Part shown: piece after piece, positions 25,979 to 35,700 of the stretch
Position numbering within the stretch: position 1 is the stretch's first letter
Layout of the letters: each line of letters opens with the position of its first letter
From: Flavisolibacter sp.
GTDB lineage: Bacteria > Bacteroidota > Bacteroidia > Chitinophagales > Chitinophagaceae
DNA length: 64,000 bases
Direction: 5' to 3'
Assembly (NCBI GenBank): GCA_028288675.1
Contig: JAQBNG010000130.1
Span: forward strand, 1 to 64,000
Position numbers and translations under genes: made by a program
The notes under the pieces: generated by a model
The model's database searches: none
Told to the model about the DNA's origin: nothing
What the model saw: the letters and a program-made list of their open reading frames with translations, nothing else

Positions 25979-26581
25979 TTGTCTCAAACAGAACCTGTGA
26001 TAGCAATTGAAAAAATTTTAGTGAGTGATGACGTGGTGGAAGCCAAATTTGTTTGCGACCTGCACAAATGCAAAGGGGGCTGTTGCGAAGATGGCGATGC
26101 CGGTGCACCACTGGAAAAAGGTGAGAAAAAAATTCTTGATGAAAATTTTGCAGCCGTAAAACCTTACCTCACCCCCGAAGGTTTAGCCGAAATAGAGCGC
26201 AAAGGAAAGTATGTGTATGATACAGAGTTTGGCTGGGTAACGCCAACGGTGGAAAGCAAAATTTGCGCTTATGGTTTTCGTGATAACAAAGGCATCATAA
26301 AATGCGCTATTGAACAAGCATATTACGATGGAAAAGTGGAGTGGAAAAAACCAATTTCCTGCCACCTTTACCCGATACGTATTGTAGAGGCAAAACATTA
26401 CACCTACGTAAATTACGAGCCCCGGGAAACACTTTGTAATCCCGCTTGTGCCTTAGGGAAAAAATTAAAAATGCCGGTTTACCAATTTTTAAAAGAACCA
26501 ATTATTCGTAAGTTCGGCGAAGAGTTTTACGAAACATTAGAGCAAGTAGCAATAGAGCATTTTGACAAAAAGAAAAAGTAA
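25979..26581 (+). CDS. DUF3109 family cysteine-rich protein
   Basis: 200 residues. It matches DUF3109, a family common in Bacteroidota with conserved cysteines: CDLHKCKGGCCEDGDAG near residues 25-41, SKICAYGF, IIKCAIEQAYYDG, ISCHLYPIRI and ETLCNPACALG. The cysteine pattern suggests a metal or iron-sulfur centre, comparable to the YkgJ-type CxnC families, but no biochemical role is established that I know of. The start is TTG 25979; no ATG is available before the first conserved cysteines. lutB starts 5 bases after its stop, so the two are cotranscribed. Confidence 0.85.
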   Translation: MSQTEPVIAIEKILVSDDVVEAKFVCDLHKCKGGCCEDGDAGAPLEKGEKKILDENFAAVKPYLTPEGLAEIERKGKYVYDTEFGWVTPTVESKICAYGFRDNKGIIKCAIEQAYYDGKVEWKKPISCHLYPIRIVEAKHYTYVNYEPRETLCNPACALGKKLKMPVYQFLKEPIIRKFGEEFYETLEQVAIEHFDKKKK

Positions 26582-26586
26582 ACTGC

Positions 26587-27969
26587 ATGTCCGAACAATC
26601 AACCACCTTCTCAGCCAAAAGCACGATAAAATCATCTGACAAAGAGCACCGCCGTAAGATCAATTTTAATATTGCCCGCTACAATGCAGTTGTGCCCACC
26701 GGCAAAAGCCAGTTCACAAATACTGACCTTGCCAGGGAAAAAGCAAAGAACATTAAGTGGAAGGCTATTGAAACCTTAGACCAGCAATTAGAAACGTTTG
26801 AAGCGCAAATAACAAAGAGGGGCGCAAAGGTTTTATGGGCGGAAACTGCGGAAGAAGCCCTTGCAGAAGTATTAAAAATATGCGAAGCTAAGAACTGCTC
26901 TACTGTTGTAAAGAGTAAGAGCATGGTAACAGAAGAATTACATCTAAATAAATTTTTAGAAAAACATAATATAGAAAGTGTAGAAACCGATTTAGGTGAA
27001 TACATTCAGCAGTTAGATGATGAGCCGCCCTATCACATTGTTACACCGGCCATGCACAAAAGCAAGGAGGATGTGGCAAAATTATTTGCAGAAAAATTAG
27101 GTACATCACCGGATCTGAACCCAAGCCAGTTAACGCTTGTTGCCCGGGATATTCTTCGCGAAAAATATATGCAGGCACAGGTTGGAATAACCGGTGCTAA
27201 TTTTATTATTGCCGATGCTGGTGCTATCGCCATCACAGAGAATGAAGGAAACGGACGGTTAAGTTGCGCCTGGCCTAAAACGCATATTGTAATCGTTGGC
27301 ATTGAAAAAGTAATTCCTTCACTTACCGACTTAGCGCTCTTCTGGCCATTGCTGGCTACTTATGGTACCGGTCAAAGAATTACATCATATAATTCGATAG
27401 TTACCGGTCCCCGGCAAGTAACGGAAAATGATGGTCCAGAAGAAATGTATGTGATCTTATTAGACAATGGCCGTACTAATATTTTGGCTAATGCAAAGAG
27501 TCGGGAGTCCTTGTATTGCATTCGTTGCGGTGCTTGTTTAAATGCCTGTCCTGTATATAAAAATATTGGTGGCCACAGTTACGAAACAACATACAGTGGA
27601 CCCATCGGCGCTGTTATCACACCACATTTAAAAAAGATGGATGACTGGAAGCATCTAAGCTATGCTTCATCGCTTTGTGGTAATTGCACAGAGGTATGTG
27701 CCGTAAAAATTAACCTGCACGAATTGTTATTGGAAAACCGCCATGAGTCGGTAGAAGAAGGAGGTGCAGGCTTTGCTGAAAAAATGATATGGAAGGGTTG
27801 GCAAACTGCTATGTTGAACCGGTCGTTGATGAACATAGGTAATGGTAAAATGAAAGGCTGGTTTATTAATGCGGTTGCAAAAAATACATGGGTAAAGCAT
27901 CGCTCGGCTCTTCAGTTTCCTGCCAAATCTTTTAATGAGCAATGGAAGGAAAAACGAAAAGTCAAATAA
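26587..27969 (+). CDS. lutB: LutB/LldF-type lactate-oxidation iron-sulfur protein
   Basis: 460 residues. It has an N-terminal LUD domain (about 70-300) and a C-terminal ferredoxin-like pair of [4Fe-4S] motifs: CIRCGACLNACP near residue 312 and CGNCTEVCAV near 362. LutB works with LutA (Cys-rich) and LutC to oxidise L-lactate to pyruvate. Neither lutA nor lutC is in the window, so they must be elsewhere, or this copy acts alone. Coupling to the cysteine-rich DUF3109 gene may suggest shared iron-sulfur chemistry, which is an inference from neighbourhood only. Confidence 0.9.
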   Translation: MSEQSTTFSAKSTIKSSDKEHRRKINFNIARYNAVVPTGKSQFTNTDLAREKAKNIKWKAIETLDQQLETFEAQITKRGAKVLWAETAEEALAEVLKICEAKNCSTVVKSKSMVTEELHLNKFLEKHNIESVETDLGEYIQQLDDEPPYHIVTPAMHKSKEDVAKLFAEKLGTSPDLNPSQLTLVARDILREKYMQAQVGITGANFIIADAGAIAITENEGNGRLSCAWPKTHIVIVGIEKVIPSLTDLALFWPLLATYGTGQRITSYNSIVTGPRQVTENDGPEEMYVILLDNGRTNILANAKSRESLYCIRCGACLNACPVYKNIGGHSYETTYSGPIGAVITPHLKKMDDWKHLSYASSLCGNCTEVCAVKINLHELLLENRHESVEEGGAGFAEKMIWKGWQTAMLNRSLMNIGNGKMKGWFINAVAKNTWVKHRSALQFPAKSFNEQWKEKRKVK

Positions 27970-28066
27970 CAAATTCCAAACCTCAATATTTTCTCTTAAA
28001 TACTCCCGGTTTGGTACTTGTAAATTGATATTTGTTTTTTACCGCCTTGTGGTTTTAAATTAGCGG

Positions 28067-29380
28067 GTGATTATTTACAGCCATACGCTAACCCCACGCC
28101 TTCAATATGCGGTAGATTTTTTATCGCAGTATTACAATGAGCCTATCAAACTTATTTGCGATGAAGAGAAATATCTAGCCCACGCAGACCCACATAAAAT
28201 CAATTACAGCTATCACCGTTTGTTGCCGGATGAAGTTTGGATTCACTCCCATGTATTGTTATTTGAGTCCACTATTCGCCCGGTGAAAATTGAATGTTTT
28301 AAGCTACGTGGCTACAAGGTTTTTTTTAAAGCAGAAGGCGAAACGGGCTTTGATTTATTTGCCGCTTTATTTTATTTACTTACCCGTTATGAAGAATACC
28401 TGCCGCATCAAAAAGATATGTATGGCCGTTATGCGCATCAGAATTCTTTAGCTTTTAAGGAAGGCTTTCTGCATCTTCCCTTGATCAATATTTGGCTGGA
28501 GGATTTTCGAAAATTGCTGAAAGAAAAATTTATTAACTGCGGCCTGCCAACCGCCAACGGCCAACTATTATTCACTTACGACATTGACATTGCCTGGAGC
28601 TTTCGAAACAAAGGCTTTAAGCGCAATGCAGGTTCTTTATTAAAATTATTCTTTGCTGGTAAGTGGGGGATGATGGGCCATCGTATAAAAGTTATCCGGG
28701 GTAAGCAACAAGATCCTTTTGATGCATATCAACGGATGGATAACCTTCATCAGCAATATAGCATGCAACCTATTTACTTTTTTTTAGTAGCTGCACAAGC
28801 AGGAAAGTTTGATAAGAACATCGACATTAAAAATGAACCCTTTCAAAACCTGGTAAAAGATATTTCTAAAAAGTATAAAGTTGGCTTGCATCCTTCCTGG
28901 GCAAGCGGCGATGTCCCTGCATTACTTTCAGGAGAAAAGACATGGCTGGAAAAAATTTCTGAACAAAATATCAGCACTTCGCGACAACATTATATTCGGT
29001 TTGATTTACCAATTACATACCGCAGGCTTTTAGCAGCAGGCATTTCAGACGATTATTCTATGGGCTATGGCAGCATCAATGGCTTTCGGGCATCAGTAGC
29101 AACGTCTTTTTTTTGGTATGATTTAAAAGAAGAAATCAAAACTTCCTTGCGCATTCATCCCTTTTGTTTTATGGATGCAAACAGTTATTATGAAGAGAAA
29201 AAAACACCTGCGGAAGCACTGCATGAATTGTATCAATATCGCGATGTTATCCGCTCAGTCAACGGTACGATGATCACTATCTGGCATAACAGTTTCCTGG
29301 GAACAGATGCCGAATTTGAAGGATGGAGAGAAGTGTATGAAGAGTTTCTACGGCAATCAGCAGGGAGCAATAAGCAATAA
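28067..29380 (+). CDS. Polysaccharide deacetylase-like protein (DUF7033 type)
   Basis: 437 residues. It resembles Bacteroidota proteins with an N-terminal DUF7033-like region (about 1-150) and a C-terminal NodB-like polysaccharide deacetylase barrel (about 180-430). The barrel start LLFTYDIDIAWSF carries the motif-1 aspartates, KVGLHPSWAS holds a metal-type His, and the end IWHNSFLG is another conserved segment. Family members act in cell-surface polysaccharide pathways. The start is GTG 28067. The stretch GLPTANGQL (from about 28543) and the last residues SAGSNKQ are encoded by words of the dispersed repeat family (gccaaccgccaacggccaac; gcaataagcaataagcaa), so repeats appear to have been absorbed into the coding frame. 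Confidence 0.75.
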   Translation: MIIYSHTLTPRLQYAVDFLSQYYNEPIKLICDEEKYLAHADPHKINYSYHRLLPDEVWIHSHVLLFESTIRPVKIECFKLRGYKVFFKAEGETGFDLFAALFYLLTRYEEYLPHQKDMYGRYAHQNSLAFKEGFLHLPLINIWLEDFRKLLKEKFINCGLPTANGQLLFTYDIDIAWSFRNKGFKRNAGSLLKLFFAGKWGMMGHRIKVIRGKQQDPFDAYQRMDNLHQQYSMQPIYFFLVAAQAGKFDKNIDIKNEPFQNLVKDISKKYKVGLHPSWASGDVPALLSGEKTWLEKISEQNISTSRQHYIRFDLPITYRRLLAAGISDDYSMGYGSINGFRASVATSFFWYDLKEEIKTSLRIHPFCFMDANSYYEEKKTPAEALHELYQYRDVIRSVNGTMITIWHNSFLGTDAEFEGWREVYEEFLRQSAGSNKQ

Positions 29381-29458
29381 GCAATTTAGGGCCTGTTGGC
29401 GCATAGTAGTTAGCTTTATTCATAACCAGGTGCTACTATTTTCTGTGCCTATTATCTC

Positions 29459-30448
29459 TTAAGATTTCGCTGCTTTATTCACCAGTCGCACTCCATATAA
29501 AGTAATACACACGCCTGCTGCAATAGCAATAGTCAGCTTCTCGTTAAAAAGTATAGCCCCTGTTAATAAAGCGACAACAGGATTTATGTAAGCGTAAATA
29601 GAAACCTGCTCAGTAGGCAAGTTTTGTAAGGCATATAAGTAAGCCACAAATGAAATAACAGAACCAAACAACACCAAATATCCAATAGCAGCCCATGATT
29701 GCCAGGGTATTTCTATAAAAGGAATTGCATTGTTGGTTACGTTTGAAATAAGATAAACAAGTGGTCCTGATATAATCATTTGCAGGCCCAGGGCAAAGTA
29801 AGGATTGAACCTGGCCGCATGTTTTTTTGTGTATAAAGTGGCAAAGGCCCATGACCAGGTAGATACCAAAGAAATAAAGATCCCAAACCTGAAATCAGCA
29901 TTAAAAAAGTCCTGCAGGTATTGATAGAAAATAACACAAATACCGGTAAAGCCCAAGGCAAGTCCGATAACAGCTTTACGTTTCATTTCTGTTTTTGCAC
30001 CAAATAAAGCGATAGCAACCAGCCATAAGGGGAAAATAGCCCCGATGATAGAACCTAACCCTGCCGAAATATATTTCAGTCCCCAGGTGCTTAATCCATT
30101 GCTCAACACAAAATTTAAAAAGCTTAGCACCATCACAGGCCACCATTCCTTTCCTTTAGGCCATGCCGTTTTTTTGGCCAAAAAGTAAATAACATACACC
30201 GCTCCGGCAATGGTTTGCCGCAAACCGGCCATTTGTAAAGCAGGCATGTATTCCACTCCCTGCTTTGAAGCGATCCATGTAGTGCCCCAAAAAAAACAAA
30301 CAATACTCAAAGCAAAAAGGGCTTTGCCATTAGTATTCCGGTTTCTAAAATTTGACGGATGTATGGAGGCTGCATGGCGCTTTGCGGCTGTTATGCCGTT
30401 TAGCGCATCACTTACTTTAGGCAGCGTAAATTGAAATCGTTTGTTCAT
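29459..30448 (-). CDS. EamA/DMT family transporter
   Basis: 329 residues with ten hydrophobic helices in two EamA repeats (about 45-175 and 190-325). Visible signatures are FWGTTWIASKQGVEYMP in helix 1 and QNLPTEQVSIYAYINPVVA near residue 277. The family exports metabolites or imports small organics; the substrate is not predictable. There is an unusual hydrophilic N-terminal extension of about 40 residues (MNKRFQFTLPKVSDAL...), although an in-frame later start is not obvious. The neighbouring HD-PycTM gene is on the same strand, 77 bases upstream. Confidence 0.85.
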   Translation of the reverse strand: MNKRFQFTLPKVSDALNGITAAKRHAASIHPSNFRNRNTNGKALFALSIVCFFWGTTWIASKQGVEYMPALQMAGLRQTIAGAVYVIYFLAKKTAWPKGKEWWPVMVLSFLNFVLSNGLSTWGLKYISAGLGSIIGAIFPLWLVAIALFGAKTEMKRKAVIGLALGFTGICVIFYQYLQDFFNADFRFGIFISLVSTWSWAFATLYTKKHAARFNPYFALGLQMIISGPLVYLISNVTNNAIPFIEIPWQSWAAIGYLVLFGSVISFVAYLYALQNLPTEQVSIYAYINPVVALLTGAILFNEKLTIAIAAGVCITLYGVRLVNKAAKS

Positions 30449-30525
30449 GAAGAGCGTTCCTCAATATAACAACAGCAGCACCGGGTATCGCCTTTGAAAT
30501 ACAGTTAAGGGAAAAATAAATGCGT

Positions 30526-31782
30526 TTAAGGGTAATCTATTACTTCGGTAGAAGCCGGCACTGTGGTATCATCGGGCACAAGAGCCGCAATACCAAAGGC
30601 GATAACCGATAAAATCAACCCTACCATAAACACCGTGTAAGAAATGCGCAGGTACCTGTACTTCTTTGCCAGTACTACACCGAGGTAATAAATATCCATC
30701 ATCATAGTGTTGTATAAATATTCCTTATCCTTAATCATTTCGCGCATTCCCCATTGATAATCTGTTAGCTGCATCTCGTGAAAGTTTCCAAAGAAGAGAA
30801 GGTTTGTTTTTTTATTGCGAATGTCTTCTTCGGTAAACTTGCCACTTTTAATTGAAGGCCGGGTAGCCAGTATTGAGAAGGTAACTGATATTAAACAGGT
30901 GAGAATCAGGATACCGGTCGCTATCATAAAAATGGGGTAAAAAGCCACACGGGCCAGCAGGTACGAAATGGCTACCGAAAGAATAATAGAATTAACCGTG
31001 ATCATAATGCTTGCCTTATTGTCGGCCATACCACTCAATTCAATATGATTGTTAGAGGTGGTGCGAAACATGGTTTGTACGCCACGTTCAATATTCTTTT
31101 GTGCGCTTATTTCTTTTTTATCAGCGGCAACGGAAATATAAGGATAGGCGTGTTCCTTTTTTTCTAACTGTTTTTTTTCTACCACACCTTTCTTTTGCAA
31201 CAGGGCAAGGTTCTCGGCCTTTTTAGGTTCTAAAATGTCATGTCCATAATCAGTGAAGTAAGTATGCTGCCTTAAAAATTGCAGGTTGCTTTTGCGCCAT
31301 TCCTTCTTATCTATTTTATGGCCCAGTAAATTTTCTCTTTCCTGTTTAAGCAAGCTATTACGGGCTTTAAAATCTATGGTAGATAAATGATAGAGATCCG
31401 CATCGCATAAAATTTTCTCAATCAGGTTAACCGGCGACTGCGGCATCCGGGTGGCTTGTATGCACAAAGCAACACGTTGCACAAGCGTTTCAGCTGTATG
31501 ATGTGTATGTAAAAACTGTGTGGCTATATTTGCACTTGCCTCTTCGTGACCTTCATTTGTTCCAGACGAGTAACCGGTATCATGAAACCAGGCAGCCAGC
31601 ATAAGCGGCAGGCGGTCATCTTCTGGTAACTGGTAAAAATCGGCAATGTGGCTACAGGCCTCTACAACATCCTCGGTATGTTCTAAATTATGGAAAACAA
31701 ATTCAGGTTTTACACGATGGTGAATAAAGTCTGTTACATAAGTTCTGGTTGCTGCAAGTAGTTGTTCATTTATTTCGGTCAT
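30526..31782 (-). CDS. HD phosphohydrolase fused to Pycsar-type membrane effector (PycTM)
   Basis: 418 residues. The N-terminal HD domain (about 25-135) has the metal ligands HNLEH at 31-35, HD at 67-68 and CDAD at 126-129. A charged linker (150-235) follows. The C-terminal part (about 240-405) has the hallmark ADNKAS at 253-258 and three hydrophobic helices (about 260-280, 283-303, 380-402), matching the PycTM/DUF5706 Pycsar effector family. In defence systems, PycTM proteins respond to cCMP or cUMP made by a PycC cyclase and damage the membrane. No cyclase gene lies nearby, and HD-PycTM fusions seem widespread in Bacteroidota, so a defence role is open. It is divergent, over 36 bases, from the SdiA-regulated-like lipoprotein. 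Confidence 0.82.
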   Translation of the reverse strand: MTEINEQLLAATRTYVTDFIHHRVKPEFVFHNLEHTEDVVEACSHIADFYQLPEDDRLPLMLAAWFHDTGYSSGTNEGHEEASANIATQFLHTHHTAETLVQRVALCIQATRMPQSPVNLIEKILCDADLYHLSTIDFKARNSLLKQERENLLGHKIDKKEWRKSNLQFLRQHTYFTDYGHDILEPKKAENLALLQKKGVVEKKQLEKKEHAYPYISVAADKKEISAQKNIERGVQTMFRTTSNNHIELSGMADNKASIMITVNSIILSVAISYLLARVAFYPIFMIATGILILTCLISVTFSILATRPSIKSGKFTEEDIRNKKTNLLFFGNFHEMQLTDYQWGMREMIKDKEYLYNTMMMDIYYLGVVLAKKYRYLRISYTVFMVGLILSVIAFGIAALVPDDTTVPASTEVIDYP

Positions 31783-31818
31783 GTTGTTGGTGCATTGTTT
31801 GATAAGTAAATGTAGTAA

Positions 31819-32700
31819 ATGCGTAAAATGTTATTTCAAAAGGAGTGCCCGCCTCTTACACCATTGATCTTACTGGTTGCTTTATTGCTGAATGGCTGCA
31901 AAAGTATAGATTCTCAATCTCCCCAGGATTATACTATGGACAAGCCACAACGCATGGAACTGGGGAAAGCGTTAAACGAGATTTCGGGCATTTGTTATAA
32001 TAGTAATGACAGCGGCCTGCTTGCGATAGCAGACAGCAAGGAAAAGATTTTTCAATTATCCTTAAAGACGAAAAAGCTAAAAGATTATACGGAGAAAATA
32101 GTAGAATCGAATAGCGATCTGGAAGATATTGTAAAAGTGGATACGGCAATATTCCTGCTTATGAGCAAAGGTATTTTGGTGGAAGTGCCGGATAAAGCAA
32201 CCGATACATCGGGCATAAAAATGTATGACGCAGGACTTTCCGGTTCCAACGATTTTGAAACACTTTATTACGATCCTTCCGCTAATGGCCTGGTAATGCT
32301 TTGCAAAACCTGTGGCCGTGAAAAAGGCACCGGTGTACGTACTGCCTTCCGCTTCGATCTTCGTACCCGCACCTTCGACAGCAATGCCTTTTTCACCATC
32401 AGCAGGGGCGAAATTAAAACCCTGTTAAAGAACGCCGATGCTAAGTTTGAGCCCTCTGCAGCTGCTATACACCCGTTAAATAAAAGGCTCTATATTCTTT
32501 CTTCTGCAGGGCATTTGCTCGTGATAGCAGATACAAGAGGGCAGGTGTCGGAGGCCTATGATTTAAACCCCGATATATTCCCGCAGGCGGAAGGCATTGC
32601 TTTTGCACCTAATGGGGACATGTATATATCTAACGAGGGCAAGTATGGTAAACCTACTCTCTTGCTTTTTCGTTATCAACAAAAGGGAAAGAAAAGATAA
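31819..32700 (+). CDS. SdiA-regulated-like beta-propeller lipoprotein
   Basis: 293 residues with a lipoprotein signal (LVALLLNGC, lipidated Cys27). The mature part resembles the SdiA-regulated / YjiK family, a beta-propeller: ELGKALNEISGICYNSNDSGLLAIADS, VESNSDLEDIVKV, FEPSAAAIHPLNKRLYILS and QAEGIAFAPNGDMYISNEG are the repeated blade signatures. Proteins of this type are exported and often act on, or bind, phosphate- or nucleotide-containing ligands, but no reaction is proven. The next gene begins one base after its stop codon, so cotranslation with the phosphoesterase fusion is likely. Confidence 0.8.
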   Translation: MRKMLFQKECPPLTPLILLVALLLNGCKSIDSQSPQDYTMDKPQRMELGKALNEISGICYNSNDSGLLAIADSKEKIFQLSLKTKKLKDYTEKIVESNSDLEDIVKVDTAIFLLMSKGILVEVPDKATDTSGIKMYDAGLSGSNDFETLYYDPSANGLVMLCKTCGREKGTGVRTAFRFDLRTRTFDSNAFFTISRGEIKTLLKNADAKFEPSAAAIHPLNKRLYILSSAGHLLVIADTRGQVSEAYDLNPDIFPQAEGIAFAPNGDMYISNEGKYGKPTLLLFRYQQKGKKR

Positions 32701-32701
32701 T

Positions 32702-35700
32702 ATGATGATGAAACAAAGACTGCTGGCAACCTTAATGGTTTTTTTTGTGCTGATATCAAAGGCGCAAACAGATACGATTACCCAACGCATTTTTTTAATT
32801 GGCGATGCAGGAGAGTTAGTTAACGATACACACCCGGTAATGAACTGGCTGCAGAAGCATGTTGATTGGAATGATGCCCGCAATGCCGCTATTTTTTTGG
32901 GTGATAATATTTATCCTCTTGGCCTGCCAATGGAGGGAGAACCTTCGTACCATGAAGCAAAAAAAATTCTTGACTACCAGTTAAAGCCTTTTATAAACCA
33001 TAAAGCAAAAGCCTTTTTTATCCCCGGTAATCATGATTGGAAAAATGGCAAGCTGGGTGGCTGGCAACAGGTTCGCAACCAGCATAATTATATCAACGGA
33101 TTAGCGCAGCCTAACATTCAATCGTTACCGGTTGATGGTTGTCCTGGACCAATAGCAATTGATATAAGCCCACAGGTGGTAGGAATATTTATAGACAGCC
33201 AGTGGTTCTTATACATTCATGAAAAGCCCGGTCCGGGTTCGTCGTGCAATGGCCGTACACTTGATGAATTTCAAACAGAGCTAAGAGAGATCATAGCTGC
33301 ACATCCTAACCAGTTAGTGGTATTGTTAACCCATCATCCATTGTATTCTTTTGGCGTGCATGGCGGCGATTACAGATTGAAGGAACTCCTGTTTCCATTT
33401 ACTGCAATAAATAAAAACTTATGGATTCCTGCGCCGCCGCTCGGGCTTGTTTATGTACTTGCCCGTGGTGTATTTGGCAGCCTGCAGGATGTTAACCATC
33501 CGCTTTATAAAACCATGGTGCGTACTATTGAAACGGAACTTAAAAAACATCCTAACGCAATTGCAGCCGCAGGCCACGACCATAGCTTGCAGTTAATTAT
33601 GCATGATAGCATTCCTTATATTGTCAGTGGGTCGGGAAGCCTTTTAAGCCGTGTAAAAGAAAACCGTAAAGGCGATCTTTTATTCCAGGATTTGAGCTAT
33701 GGCTTTTCAATGATTGAAGTAACAAAGAGCGGCAAGGTAAGTACCAAGTTTTATAACATCAACGACAAAGATCTATCTGCGCCCAACTTTACAAAAGAGA
33801 TGAAGCCTATAGTTACTTTACCGGCTATCATATCAAAAGACAGTATTCCTATTCTGCCCGATTCTGTTCTGTTTGCCGCTAATCTGAAGCTTAAGGAAAC
33901 AGGCTTGCGCAATTTATTTATCGGTAAAAATTACCGTAAGGAATGGTCAACACCAATAAAAGTGGAAGTGTTGAATTTGGGAAAAGAACAAGGTGGTTTA
34001 ACACCAGAAAAACAAGGCGGCGGAAAGCAAACAAGGTCGTTACGGGTTACAGATACAACGGGTAAAGAATGGGCCTTGCGTTCTGTAGCAAAATATCCTG
34101 CTGCTGCAATACCAGCCGATTTACGGCAAACGTTTTTAAAAGATATTGTATCCGATGGCATCTCGGCGTCTTACCCTTACGGCAGCTTATCTATTGAACC
34201 TATGGCCAAAGCTGCTGGTGTACCGGTTTTAAAAAAGAAGCTGGTATTTATTCCCGATGACCCACGGCTTGGAAGGTTTAGAGAGGAATTTAAAAATACG
34301 TTGGCTACTATGGAGGAGCGGGAACCGGCCGGTGTAAAGAAAGATTATAATACGGATGAAGTTATCCTGCGTTTGGCAAAGGATAACGATGATCATATAG
34401 ACCAGGTAAGTGTGCTGAAAGCCCGGCTACTTGATAATTTTTATATGGACTTTGACCGTCATGAAGGGCAATGGAACTGGGCAACGAGAGATACCGGTAA
34501 AGGGAAAATTTATTATGCTATTCCTAAAGATCAGGACCAGGCTTTTTTTACTAACCAGGGCCTCATTCCTCATTTTGCAAAGAGGCCATGGCTGGTACCG
34601 GAGTTCCAGGGCTTTAAAGCAAAAGCTGATAATATTAAAACATTCAATCGCCCTGCCCGCAACTTCGACCGCTTCTTTTTAAACGAGCTTTCAAAAGAAA
34701 CCTGGAGTAATTACATTGATAGTTTTTTATTACGAATGACGGATAAGGTGATACAGGATGCGATGATGCAGCAACCAAAGGAAACCAGGGACTTTCATTA
34801 CAACAGCATAGTGACTACGTTAAAGAAAAAGCGGGATCATTATAAAGATGATATGATGGAATACTACCGCTTTCTTTCTAAAGAAGTAAGCATTGTAGGC
34901 ACCAACCAACGGGAGCTTTTTACCATTGATAAACTGCCTGAAAACAAGGTGCAGGTAACCGTACATAAAATTGATAAGGATAATGCGGTAAGCTCAAAAA
35001 TATACGACCGTATTTTTGATAAGGAAGACACAAAAGAGTTGATGATATATGGCCTGGAAGACCGCGATAGTTTTATAGTGCGTGGCGGGCATACCGGAAT
35101 AAAAATCCGTGTTATAGGCGGTTCCGGCAACGATCATTTTAGTAATGAAAGTACCGAAGGCAAACCGGTAAGGGTGTATGATGTAAAATTTGAAGAGAAT
35201 ACATTCAGTGGTACAGACAACGGTTTTGTAAAACGTATTTCATCCGACCCACGCAATAACGAATACAACAGGCTTTCTTATAAATACGGGTATTTTAATC
35301 CAAGCATTCAATATGCGTATAATGTAGATGATGGCTTATTCCTTGGGGTAAGAGGGGAAATAATAACGCATGGTTTTAGAAAAGACCCTTTTAGCACCCG
35401 TCATATATTCAGGGCCGCTCATGCTTTGCGTACTTCCTCTTACTTCTTTCAATATAGTGGCGATTTTACAAAAGCTGTGGGTACAAATGACCTGGTGATA
35501 CGGGGCGATTTAAGAGCGCCTGTTAATATCACCAATTTCTTTGGCATTGGTAACAACACTACTATCGATAAAGCTGCACCGGGCGGTATTGATTATTACC
35601 GTTCCCGTTATAACATTGGAAATTTATCGGTAATGCTGCGCAAGCAATTGCAATCGTGGATGCGGGTAAACTATGGTGCTGCCCTTCAGTATTTTGATAT

